From a virus, in IMG/VR virus record IMGVR_UViG_3300036832_000469, positions 1-41,098 of that record: 41,098 nucleotides of DNA; one strand, written 5' to 3'. Under the pieces are notes generated by a model that ran no database searches, was not told where the DNA came from, and saw only the letters and a list, made by a program, of their open reading frames with translations. Position 1 is the stretch's first letter. Each line of letters opens with the position of its first letter. Made by a program: the position numbers and the translations under genes. This document shows, one piece after another, positions 11,635 to 19,814 of this stretch.

Positions 11635-14598
11635 CTAAACCTGCGGCCCGCGCCGGTCGCCGGCCGTGCCGCTCGTGGTGATGAAGGAAATCCCGTCGAT
11701 CGCGATCCCGGCCGCGCCGCCCGTGCCAATATTGCCGTTCGAGGCCGCCAGCCCCGGCCCCGCGCCCGGCGATGCGCCCGCCGGGAAGCCCGCGGCACCG
11801 CCCGTCGTATCCGTTCCGGGTTGGCCCGGAAACCCGCTGTTGCTATTACCGCCGACGCCCGGCAGTGTTCCTGCGCCCCCGCCGCCGCCAATATCGTTCG
11901 GCCCGGCGAGGCCCGCACCGCCGCCGCCCCCGCCGCCCCATATCTGCCCCGAGCCGTCAGTCAGGGTAATGGCTTGCCGGGTAAATAATGCCGTGCCACC
12001 AGCGAGGCCGCCCTGCACCCCGAAATAGGTCCCGCCGCGGCCGCCGCAGCCTTCGAGCCGCCCGAGTACCGTCAAAGTCACCGTCACGCCGGCCGGCCAC
12101 GACCCAATATTGAGCGCTGGTGAGCTTTGCGAGGATGATCCGAGCACCACCCCGGCCGAGACCGTAAAATTGACCATATTGCCACTCTGAGGCGGCGTAT
12201 AGAGCGCGTCATGGGCGGTACGGGCGTTGACATCATTGCGCGAGGCATCGAAGGTAACGTTGCGAATGGTGGTGTCGGTGGCTGTAAATAGAAGCTCGTC
12301 GCCCTCGATCTCGATGATATCGGCCATCGGCTTGACGCGGGTAACCTGTAACTGCACCCCGGTCGCCGCGCCTTCATCGGTCTGGATCGGCCAACCGCGC
12401 AGCATATAGGTACGGGCAAGCTCGGGAATCGTGATCACGTCGCGGAACTGTTGGAACTTGAAGTGCCGCGGCGCATCCTGAAACCGCTGCAACAAGATTG
12501 AATTGAGCTTATCCGCCGTGGGCTTGGCGCCGGCCGGAATCCAGCGGCTAAAGATTTCCTTGATCGCCGCCGACCCATAATCGGCTTCCGCTTGGGTTGC
12601 GCTACCAACCGCGAGCGATCGGTAGTTATCCTTTTGCGTCAAGCTGACGGTTGGGTTGATTTGCCCAAAATAGGTGAACACTTGCGAGAGCCGCTTGTCG
12701 GGTTGGTCGGTAATGGTGAGACTATCGGCGAGCGTGTTATCGCTATTGAATTGTTGGGTGCCGGGAATCGAACCGCGCACGACTGCCAGCCCGACTTGCT
12801 GGTCCGCATCGTCCCACCATAGCACCAAACCGGCTTGCTCGATCAATTCCGAGACCAGATCCGCGACCGCAACCGGCGCCGGTATTACGGCGGTGTAAAG
12901 TTGGCCTAGGTAGGTTTGGGTTTCACTTAGCCAGCTTGCGAGTGGAATAAAGCTAGTCGGAATATTCGCGTAGGTATGCAACAGGTCATTAATGATAATC
13001 GCCGGATCTTGCGAGGTATATTGCAGGACCGTTTGCACCCGATCATCAACCGAATGCGATGCCGCGGTCGTGCCTAGTTGCCCGCGCGCCAGCAATGTGA
13101 GGCTATCGCCATCATCAAACGTGGTTGCTGGGGGATTGAAAACCGCGCTGATATAACCACCGCCAGTGCCAAGATTGACCCGCCAATTTGTTCCGCCGCC
13201 CGGCGCATTGAAATAGGCGAGCGGCGTTGAGCCGAGCGGATTTTGCCCGTTGGTTCCAAGATCGACCGGGCGCTTGTCGGCGGTGATAAATAGCCGGCGA
13301 TTGGCTACGACCGACAAATCCATATAGGAGAGATTGAACCACAATGCCGCAATGTCGGCGTTCGTTTGCCCCGTCCCGCTCTGATAGGTTCCGATGTTGT
13401 GATTCGCGAGGGTGAAATCAATGTTGCTATTCGTGTAGGTCGTATAGGTGCCAGCATCGGCGACATCGCTTATATAAATCCAGCGCTTGGCGGGATCGCT
13501 CAAATCAAACGACGCTATGACGTGATACCAAACATTGAGCAAGGTGGCGCTTGCGCTTTCAACATTGAGGTTTGCAACCGCTGAGGTATCGCGCGTGACA
13601 AAGCGAAATCTTGCGGTCGACCCATTAAAGGAAATATCGACCCGCGAATTCGTCTTATCGCCGGAGACCGCCGACGGCACGCCAACCCAAAACGCCATGT
13701 CTTGCGTGGCGTGGCGTTTAATCCAAAACGAGATCGTGAATTGTTTGCCGTCAACGGCGCCGACCCATGCCGTGAGATTATATGATGCCCCCCCTGAGGT
13801 AATCGCAATAGCATTCGGCCCAGCCGCCGGGCTGTCGCCGGTGTAACCTTCTTGATGCGTGAATTGCGCGATTTCCGAACCGCCAAGCGTCACATAGCCG
13901 ACCCCGATATAGCTCGCGCCGGCGCCGGTCGGTTTGAGCGTCACCGTGGTGTCGACGTTAGTAATCGCCGCATTCACCGAACCGGGACTCGTTGCCGGTG
14001 CCAGCGACTTGTCACCATCAGCGAGCCGCAAGATATCCTTCGCTGTGATGGTGAATTCGCCATTGCCGCTCGGCCCTTCGTAACTATCGATGATGTAGTG
14101 ATGCGTTTCCATTTGGGCGAGCGTTTGCCCAAGCACGCCATTGATCCAGCGCAGCGGCCGGCCGCTCAAGAATTTATTGCGCGCCCTAAACTTCGCCAGA
14201 AAGGTGCCTTGCTGATATGGATCATAAGCCCGATCGGCGAGATATTTGTCGCCGCCGGCCCCGGTGTCGGAATGCTTATGATCCTCGAAAGTGATCGTGA
14301 GGGCAGAACGTTGCCCGAGATTCTGGCCGAGCGATACCAACCCGGGCGAAAACGAGATCTCCTTAATGTTGGGAATCGCCTCGATTGAATTCGGCAGATA
14401 ATCAGTCGGGATCGCAAACCGCATGGTTATCGGGGAAAGCGTATAGTTCGCCCGATCCTGACAGGTACCCGGTGTATTAAAGCACTTCTTAGTCCCGGTT
14501 GGCGGCGAGCCGGTCAACGTCGCCTGACAGGGTGCCACCGAATAGGTGAGCGAGCAATGATCAAGGTCGATCTCGATATATTGCAACGCCTTGGTCAT
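11635..14598 (-). CDS. Tail tip/hub protein with inserted LamG-like domain and Gly-rich end
   Basis: A 987-residue protein directly after the distal tail gene, matching the position of siphovirus tail hub proteins. Residues 1-250 and about 500-800 look like the conserved hub: DITLE-type strands, a V-L-G-Q-T motif, the TLLARGQLGTTAASH block, and a later IPELARTYMLRGWPIQ segment. Residues about 258-490 are a beta jelly-roll of LamG/concanavalin type (WVGAVDGKQFTISFWIK, then a long strand series), which interrupts the expected hub sequence. The last 130 residues are Gly-rich (runs of G, GGAG, GFPGQPG), as in receptor-binding tail tips. It likely initiates tail assembly and contacts the host. ATGA-linked to the upstream gene. 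Confidence 0.8.
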   Translation of the reverse strand: MTKALQYIEIDLDHCSLTYSVAPCQATLTGSPPTGTKKCFNTPGTCQDRANYTLSPITMRFAIPTDYLPNSIEAIPNIKEISFSPGLVSLGQNLGQRSALTITFEDHKHSDTGAGGDKYLADRAYDPYQQGTFLAKFRARNKFLSGRPLRWINGVLGQTLAQMETHHYIIDSYEGPSGNGEFTITAKDILRLADGDKSLAPATSPGSVNAAITNVDTTVTLKPTGAGASYIGVGYVTLGGSEIAQFTHQEGYTGDSPAAGPNAIAITSGGASYNLTAWVGAVDGKQFTISFWIKRHATQDMAFWVGVPSAVSGDKTNSRVDISFNGSTARFRFVTRDTSAVANLNVESASATLLNVWYHVIASFDLSDPAKRWIYISDVADAGTYTTYTNSNIDFTLANHNIGTYQSGTGQTNADIAALWFNLSYMDLSVVANRRLFITADKRPVDLGTNGQNPLGSTPLAYFNAPGGGTNWRVNLGTGGGYISAVFNPPATTFDDGDSLTLLARGQLGTTAASHSVDDRVQTVLQYTSQDPAIIINDLLHTYANIPTSFIPLASWLSETQTYLGQLYTAVIPAPVAVADLVSELIEQAGLVLWWDDADQQVGLAVVRGSIPGTQQFNSDNTLADSLTITDQPDKRLSQVFTYFGQINPTVSLTQKDNYRSLAVGSATQAEADYGSAAIKEIFSRWIPAGAKPTADKLNSILLQRFQDAPRHFKFQQFRDVITIPELARTYMLRGWPIQTDEGAATGVQLQVTRVKPMADIIEIEGDELLFTATDTTIRNVTFDASRNDVNARTAHDALYTPPQSGNMVNFTVSAGVVLGSSSQSSPALNIGSWPAGVTVTLTVLGRLEGCGGRGGTYFGVQGGLAGGTALFTRQAITLTDGSGQIWGGGGGGGAGLAGPNDIGGGGGAGTLPGVGGNSNSGFPGQPGTDTTGGAAGFPAGASPGAGPGLAASNGNIGTGGAAGIAIDGISFITTSGTAGDRRGPQV

Positions 14599-15419
14599 GT
14601 GATCCCGGATAAATCAAGCTCGACCGCAATCAGGTTGGATGGTGGCGTCGGAACCGGTGCCGGCATGTTGGTGAGCCACGCATAGCCGACCTCTTCCGGA
14701 TAGGTTGCGGGTCGCCACGCAAAGAAAAATGGATGTTCATCGGAGACCGCGAGAAATGGATCGAAGTTGGTCCGATACCAAGCAGGATCGAGCAATTGGA
14801 ATGGAATCTTGTTCTTCTTGAATTCCTGCAAAATGATGCGGCCGAGAAATTGCCCGCTTTCCGTCATGCCATCGGTGGCTTTCCACGTCCGCGCCTGCGC
14901 GAGCGGCGTCATATTGGCATAGAGTCGCCGCTGCACCACCAAAAGCTTGCCGGTATAGATCGCAGCAATCTGCCGGATCACGGTCGGCGATAAGCCTTCG
15001 CTTACGCTGATAGTTAGGCTCGCGGTCGTTACTGGCGTGAACCGGAACAGCATCGGCCCGGTTCCGGTCGTGGTCGCGGTGACCAGGGTTATGAGATCCG
15101 AGGGCGAATTCGCCGTCGCCCAAGATATGGTGATGGTCGAGCCAATGCCGAAATTGGCCCCCACAAGCGCCACGTAATCAATAAGCTTTGCGCTCGGAAG
15201 CGTGATCGTCAGCGTATCGGTGCCAATCATCGATGATGATTGCCACTTCAGATAGGTCGCCGGGTTGGCAAGGTTGGAAACCGGGAAATTCGGATCGGAA
15301 CCGTTGCTTGAGGCAACGTTGCTGGTCGTGATGTTGCCCTGCCACCATCCCACAATCGGATGATCGTTAGTGAGCGTAGTTTCCGCCATCACGTAGGGCG
15401 AGCCGGTAAACACCGTCAT
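14595..15419 (-). CDS. Distal tail protein
   Basis: A 274-residue protein between the tape measure and the hub, the standard place for the distal tail protein that forms the ring at the tail end. Residues about 40-145 predict a discoidin-like beta sandwich (SNLANPATYLKWQSS, then a strand-rich region). The C-terminal half has more mixed structure with a PFQLLDPAWYR block. ATGA-linked on both sides. The name rests mainly on gene order. Confidence 0.6.
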   Translation of the reverse strand: MTVFTGSPYVMAETTLTNDHPIVGWWQGNITTSNVASSNGSDPNFPVSNLANPATYLKWQSSSMIGTDTLTITLPSAKLIDYVALVGANFGIGSTITISWATANSPSDLITLVTATTTGTGPMLFRFTPVTTASLTISVSEGLSPTVIRQIAAIYTGKLLVVQRRLYANMTPLAQARTWKATDGMTESGQFLGRIILQEFKKNKIPFQLLDPAWYRTNFDPFLAVSDEHPFFFAWRPATYPEEVGYAWLTNMPAPVPTPPSNLIAVELDLSGIT

Positions 15420-17392
15420 TTCAAAACCACAACTTGGACGTTGTGCCCGTCGAGCGTCACGGTATGCAGCGCGTTGGCGAGCCGCTCGACCGTCGCGCGC
15501 GAGTAAAACGGCTGATCTCCGCGCAAATCGATGTTGACGGTCGTACCGGTGGGTTCGCTCGCTGGCGTAATATCCACGCGCTCGCCGGCCGCAAGATTGA
15601 GCGGCACAAACCGGGTATCGTTGAGACTGGCGCCGCCCGGCACCCGGAACGCGCCGCCTTGTGCAAAATTCTGCGCCGCGATGGTGGCGATCGAAGCCGC
15701 GCCGGTCGCGACCGCGAGCGCAATTGCCGCAAAGCCCGCGGGCGTTGGCCCCAATGTTGCGAGCGCTTTCGTGATGGCAATTTGTGTATTGATGATTGCC
15801 TGCGAAATGCCGAACGCCTTCGACAACAGGCCGAGTGATTTGTTCGACTTGGCAAGGGTGCCGGTAAGGTTGCCGAGCTGGCCCAATGTCCCGGCCACGC
15901 TGGTGCCGATGCCTTCCCAGGTTTGCCCGGCGCGGCGCGCTGTCTCTTCGGCGACCGCGGCGAACTGTGTGGCACTCAATCCGCCCTGCTTATAAAGATC
16001 GCTGATCAACTGCAATTGGGCTTGATATTGCTGGAATGCCGGAAGGCTGGATTGAACAAGATTTGCGGCTTGCAATTGGTTTTGTGCCCCCGCCGAGGCA
16101 TTGCCGGCCGCCGTAACGGCGCCCTGATAATCGCCTAATCCTTTTTGCCCGTTTTTTGCGGCAATGGCTTCGGCTTCCAATTGCACGCGCAATCTTTCAT
16201 GCACGCCCGAGGTTTGCCCGACCGAAGCGGCTTGCGCGCTCGTTGCCGCCGCCGCCTTGTTGGTCTGATCGATGAAATTTTGCAGTTCATTATTTAGAGC
16301 TTTGAACGGCGCATCCGGTTTTGTGACTCCGATGCGCTCCAATACTTGTGCCAATGTAATTGCGGGCGGGACCGCCTTGGTAAACATCGCTTGCGCATCG
16401 GTCAGGCTTTGCACAAGGTTGGTTTTAATATTGTTGCCAAGTTCGGCCATGATGGCGGGTATCTTGGAGAATTCGCCGCCCGCGACTGCTTGGCCGATTT
16501 GAATTAGCGCGGACCAAATATCCACAAAGGTTTTCAAATTATCGGCCGCAACCAATACGGCCGCCGCAAGCCCTCTCATAATTGTCGAGGTAACTTCGGT
16601 GATTTTGCTAAACCTGTCGGAATTGGTTGACGCGTTGAGCATCGCGTCGGCAAATTTATCGAGAACCGGAAGCGCGCCCGCCGCCACCGCGTTGGCAAAC
16701 CCTTGCGAATTAAGCGAGAGCAATGTCAGTTTGGTATTGAACCGATCCGCCGCAACGGCGGTTTGGGTATCAATAATGTTGCCGGTTTTCGCTGCTTGGA
16801 TTCCGGCTTCTTCGAAACCTTTGCTACCCTGATTAAGCAGCGGAACTAATTCTTGGCCGCCCTTTTTGAATATCTGTTGTGCCAGTGCGCTTTTATTTGC
16901 CCCGTCGGCATAGCCGGCAAACTTATCGGCTATTTGTCCGAGCAAGGTTCCCTGATCTTTTACCAGCCCATTCGCATCGCGCAGCGGAACGCCCATCGCC
17001 TGCAAGGCGCGGGTTAGATCATTGGTCCCACCCGCGCCCGCTTCGGCTAATTGCTTGTCGAACTTGGCAACGCCTTGGGTGAGGTTCTCGAATGGAACAT
17101 TGGCAAGCTCGGCCGCAACTTTCAGCTTCGATAATTCTTCGACCGGAAGTCCGATTTTCTGCGCGGTTTTGCCAAGGCTATCGGCCGCCGTGAGCGCGGT
17201 TTTGATGCCATCGACAAAATCGTTGATGCCCTGCGTCAACAGGTTTCCGAGCGTCACACCGCCGGCAATGCGGGAAATACTGGCGCCGAATCCCGCAACC
17301 GAGCTTTGCGCTTGCTTCAATCCCTTATCGAGCGCGGCGGTGTCGGCGCCGAGCACAACCCGCAATGCGCCAATAACTGCGCCGGCTGGCAT
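15416..17392 (-). CDS. Tape measure protein
   Basis: The 658-residue protein starts just after the frameshifted chaperone gene, the standard position. It is long, helical and low in Cys, with a hydrophobic C-terminal third (around residues 520-600, Ala/Ile/Leu-rich membrane-like segment) and repeated ALA-rich coiled-coil stretches. Tape measure proteins set tail length and help genome passage; about 0.15 nm per residue predicts a tail of roughly 100 nm, which is short for a siphovirus. The C-terminal end (GATVERL-type) is typical. The family call is good on order and composition. Confidence 0.85.
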   Translation of the reverse strand: MPAGAVIGALRVVLGADTAALDKGLKQAQSSVAGFGASISRIAGGVTLGNLLTQGINDFVDGIKTALTAADSLGKTAQKIGLPVEELSKLKVAAELANVPFENLTQGVAKFDKQLAEAGAGGTNDLTRALQAMGVPLRDANGLVKDQGTLLGQIADKFAGYADGANKSALAQQIFKKGGQELVPLLNQGSKGFEEAGIQAAKTGNIIDTQTAVAADRFNTKLTLLSLNSQGFANAVAAGALPVLDKFADAMLNASTNSDRFSKITEVTSTIMRGLAAAVLVAADNLKTFVDIWSALIQIGQAVAGGEFSKIPAIMAELGNNIKTNLVQSLTDAQAMFTKAVPPAITLAQVLERIGVTKPDAPFKALNNELQNFIDQTNKAAAATSAQAASVGQTSGVHERLRVQLEAEAIAAKNGQKGLGDYQGAVTAAGNASAGAQNQLQAANLVQSSLPAFQQYQAQLQLISDLYKQGGLSATQFAAVAEETARRAGQTWEGIGTSVAGTLGQLGNLTGTLAKSNKSLGLLSKAFGISQAIINTQIAITKALATLGPTPAGFAAIALAVATGAASIATIAAQNFAQGGAFRVPGGASLNDTRFVPLNLAAGERVDITPASEPTGTTVNIDLRGDQPFYSRATVERLANALHTVTLDGHNVQVVVLK

Positions 17393-18072
17393 TTAATGCA
17401 CCATCTTTCCATCCGGGCCGGTCAATTTACCGGCGCCGCGCGCAACCCACATTTTTGCGATCTCCAATTGCTGTTGCCACGTCTGCGGTTTTGTCGGCTC
17501 CTTAAAAAGCAAGCTTTGCAAACTCGGCAATCGCTTGCTTCGTTCAAGGGCGGCCAAATGCCAAACAAGCGCGATTCGCTCGTTGTGATCGGCGACTTCG
17601 CGCTTGCGATAGGTTGTTAGGATGCGGTCGGTCTGGCGCGGTGTCAGATGCCAGAATTCATTTTCATTGAGTCGATATTGCAGCCAGACCGTTAGCCAGC
17701 CGAGCCAATCGACTCCCGTTGGCTCGGCGTCTGAGGGTTTGCGGTTTCCTCCAATACATCCGGGAATGCGGTCCCGATCGCGACATTCAGCAATGGCGCG
17801 AGCTTTGTCAGCCCACCGATTTGCCGAATCATTTCGCCGGCCTGTTGCTTGTTGATGGCCGGGTGATTGTGGCGCAAGCCATGATAGACGCAGGTCCGCG
17901 CATCCGAGGCCGACCATGTTTCGATCTTGGTGAGATCGGTCGCCAGCCGTCCGATCGGCTTGCCGGTCTCATGCTCGATGGCGCAGATCGCGTCCCAATC
18001 GAACAGCAATGTATAGACCACATTGCCAACTTCGAGATTGAATTCGCCCTTATGCGGATTTGCCATGATCAT
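17393..18072 (-). CDS. Tail assembly chaperone, frameshift fusion product
   Basis: The second chaperone frame (17393-17733) is open but lacks a sensible start of its own; it joins the first frame by a -1 shift at the slippery heptamer AAACCCT (17734-17740). The shifted product continues with S-D-A-E-P-T-G-V-D-W, then NENEFWHLTPRQTD, a helical stretch and an ending KLTGPDGKMVH. Such long chaperone forms bind the tape measure through their C-terminus during tail assembly, as lambda gpGT does. The reading-frame relation and the codon phase were checked by hand; the mechanism is inferred. Confidence 0.75.
17692..18072 (-). CDS. Tail assembly chaperone, short form (GTA gp10-like)
   Basis: This 126-residue protein resembles the gene-transfer-agent gp10 family: MANPHKGEFNLEVGN followed by a Y-T-L-L-F-D-W segment, a helix ending IEHETGKP, and a long helical C-terminal half. 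The first ATG at 18072 overlaps the upstream stop (ATGA); a second ATG is at 18066. The last codons (from AAC CCT) can slip into the -1 frame to make the longer form. It is upstream of the tape measure, as expected for the G gene of lambda-like tails. Confidence 0.8.
   Translation of the reverse strand: MIMANPHKGEFNLEVGNVVYTLLFDWDAICAIEHETGKPIGRLATDLTKIETWSASDARTCVYHGLRHNHPAINKQQAGEMIRQIGGLTKLAPLLNVAIGTAFPDVLEETANPQTPSQRESIGSAG
17734..17740 (-). promoter_or_regulatory. Programmed -1 frameshift slippery site
   Basis: On the minus strand the heptamer is A AAC CCT in the frame of the short chaperone, matching X XXY YYZ (AAA, CCC, T). Codon phase was checked from the TAA at 17692-17694. Slipping back one base leads directly into the open downstream chaperone frame. 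About 40 bases remain to the zero-frame stop. A downstream structure was not established. Confidence 0.7.
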
Positions 18073-18485
18073 GCCAGGGTTGGGGTTCCTACGATCTTGA
18101 AGGTCGCCGAGCCGGTAAGCCGGTCGCCGGCCGCTTCCGCGCTTTCAAAACCGGTGATAAAGCCCGCGAAGGAAAACTTCACCCCATTGGGAAACGTCAC
18201 GCGGCGATTGCGAACCGGGCGCGTCAGGAGCTCCGTCATCAATCCGGCCGCCGAAGTGTTGCCCGGGATGAAGTTGAATTGAATCTGAACTTCGCCCCAA
18301 TCGACAAACCCGCCGAACGGCTCGCGTGCGGAGCCCGGCGGCATTTCGTGCGAGGTATCGATCACATCAACGGAAGGTTTCGGCGGTGCAATGGCGCCGA
18401 CCTCTTCGAACGCGGTGAATGCTTCGGGCGAATTGCCGTCGCCCGTTGCAAAGGTTGAGCCATAACCGAGTAAGGCGTTCGACAT
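18069..18485 (-). CDS. Tail tube protein, second paralogue
   Basis: The 138-residue protein shares the same layout as its neighbour: IGYGT/LLGYGS start, APPKPSVDVIDTSHEMPPGSAREPFGG stretch, GEVQIQFNFIPGN, RRVTFPNGVKF, and G-F-E-x-A-x-A-x-D near the end. Tail tube proteins assemble the hexameric tube around the tape measure. Two adjacent paralogues suggest one is the main tube subunit and the other a minor or tail-tip variant. The start overlaps the previous stop as TAATG. Confidence 0.75.
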   Translation of the reverse strand: MSNALLGYGSTFATGDGNSPEAFTAFEEVGAIAPPKPSVDVIDTSHEMPPGSAREPFGGFVDWGEVQIQFNFIPGNTSAAGLMTELLTRPVRNRRVTFPNGVKFSFAGFITGFESAEAAGDRLTGSATFKIVGTPTLA

Positions 18486-18919
18486 TAGTTCGCCGTCACC
18501 GATCCGGTTACCCGCAATGTCACGGTCGCGACCATCGCGTCAGCCGTGGCGGAGGTGATTTCATAACCCTTCACCAGCGAAAGGAAGTCCCAATTGACGC
18601 CGTTGGGATAGGTGATGCGGCAATTGACGTTGGAGCCGCTGGTAAGCAATCCCTGCAAGCGGAGATCAGATTGCGAGCCCGGAACAAAGTTCATTTCGAA
18701 CGACGCCTCGCCCGGATCGATCAAGCCCGCGATAAATTCGCGGCGGCGCAGCGGCGAGGTGTTGTGGGTCACGTCAACTTCGTCGGTCTGTTGGTTGGGC
18801 GGTTTTACGTTTTTAATCTCGGCGAGCGGCACATAGGAGATCGGGCAATCGCCCGGGCTCGTGGTGCTTTCCATCGAGAACAAAGTCCCATAGCCGATCA
18901 TTGCCTGTGAGGCGGCCAT
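18485..18919 (-). CDS. Major tail tube protein
   Basis: The 144-residue product has the same fold pattern as the following gene (VPLAEIKNVKPPNQQTDEVDVTH, then FEMNFVPG, ITYPNGVNWDF, D-A-M-V-A-T-V-T-L-R-V). It has the strongest ribosome binding site in the tail operon (AGGAGG, 8 nt before the ATG), expected for the most abundant tail protein. I therefore assign the major role to this copy. The fold resembles lambda gpV-type tube proteins. Confidence 0.75.
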   Translation of the reverse strand: MAASQAMIGYGTLFSMESTTSPGDCPISYVPLAEIKNVKPPNQQTDEVDVTHNTSPLRRREFIAGLIDPGEASFEMNFVPGSQSDLRLQGLLTSGSNVNCRITYPNGVNWDFLSLVKGYEITSATADAMVATVTLRVTGSVTAN

Positions 18920-18951
18920 ATCAAACCCTCCTGATTTTTAGGAAAGCGGAA

Positions 18952-19404
18952 CTAGGATTGATTGAGCTTTGCGGCTTCGCGTTCCGCTTTACGGGCGAGC
19001 CGTTGCCGAGACTTTTCGATCTCTGCGGCGAGATCCTGCGCGATGTTATTCAGCACCAAATTGACATTCTGATCCCATGCCGGGCGCAAGTGCGGGTGCG
19101 CGGCTTGGTGCGCGTTGCCGAATTCGGTTTGCGTGGCTTCCGGCAATGGGCCGGGCCCGATGTAGACCTCAACATCGGACTCTTTCGAGTTGAGACTGCT
19201 TTGCCGGGCGGATAGCCGCGTTGAAACCGTGTAAGATTTTGCTAGGCGTCCGGTGAGCACGGGCGCATAGGAGCGGGCAGCTTCCGCTATCGGTTGGGCT
19301 TCTTTGGTCAACACGCGCACGAGCACATTGCGCGCAGTCGCCTTTGGCAATTCCTGCAACGCATAATCAAGATCGGATAAACCTTCGACTTTGATATTTG
19401 CCAT
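18952..19404 (-). CDS. HK97 gp10-like tail completion protein
   Basis: The 150-residue protein matches the gp10-like family: an N-terminal G-L-S-D-L-D-Y-A-L-Q helix, then a helix with A-R-S-Y-A-P-V-L-T-G-R-L-A-K-S, a beta region ending VEVYIGPG, then FGNAHQ and a long basic helix at the end. HK97 gp10-type proteins attach at the head-tail interface. It starts by a TGATG overlap with the upstream gene and lies just before the tail tube genes. Confidence 0.85.
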   Translation of the reverse strand: MANIKVEGLSDLDYALQELPKATARNVLVRVLTKEAQPIAEAARSYAPVLTGRLAKSYTVSTRLSARQSSLNSKESDVEVYIGPGPLPEATQTEFGNAHQAAHPHLRPAWDQNVNLVLNNIAQDLAAEIEKSRQRLARKAEREAAKLNQS

Positions 19405-19814
19405 CAGCGATCCGCGTACCAGATGAGGTAATCTTGCTCGCTGGAAAATAGCTTGGAAATATCGTCATAACTGTCGCGCTCGATGTCGAAAAAAATGCCG
19501 CGGAAGATCAGCGTTGAGGTTCCATAGGTGACTGGCCCGGTAAATCCGTTGATCTTTGCCTTTACCAATTCGATCAATTGCGCCGCGCTATCGACGCCTT
19601 GCGCCCAAGCGGCGATTTGAAAGCGCGGCCGGTCAAGCCCGGTCGGGCCATCATTGGCGACATCGGTAAATCCGGAAATGCGCTGGAGTACGATCGATGG
19701 CGCGGTGACGCCCTGCGGCAAGATGGTTGGATAAATGCGGTTGCCGCCGACCGCCGAATTGATCGCCGGGTCGGAGAGCATCAATGCTCGCAGCGCAGCC
19801 CGAACGTCGGCCAT
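19404..19814 (-). CDS. Tail terminator/completion protein (DUF3168-like)
   Basis: A 136-residue protein with the DUF3168 pattern: MADVRAALRALML start, a P-S-I-V-L-Q-R-I-S strand, the F-Q-I-A-A-W-A-Q strand and the C-terminal FSSEQDYLIWY strand. Members stop tail-tube polymerisation and join tail to head. It is placed in the standard order with the gp10-like protein. It overlaps the depolymerase gene by one base at 19814. Confidence 0.85.
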   Translation of the reverse strand: MADVRAALRALMLSDPAINSAVGGNRIYPTILPQGVTAPSIVLQRISGFTDVANDGPTGLDRPRFQIAAWAQGVDSAAQLIELVKAKINGFTGPVTYGTSTLIFRGIFFDIERDSYDDISKLFSSEQDYLIWYADR

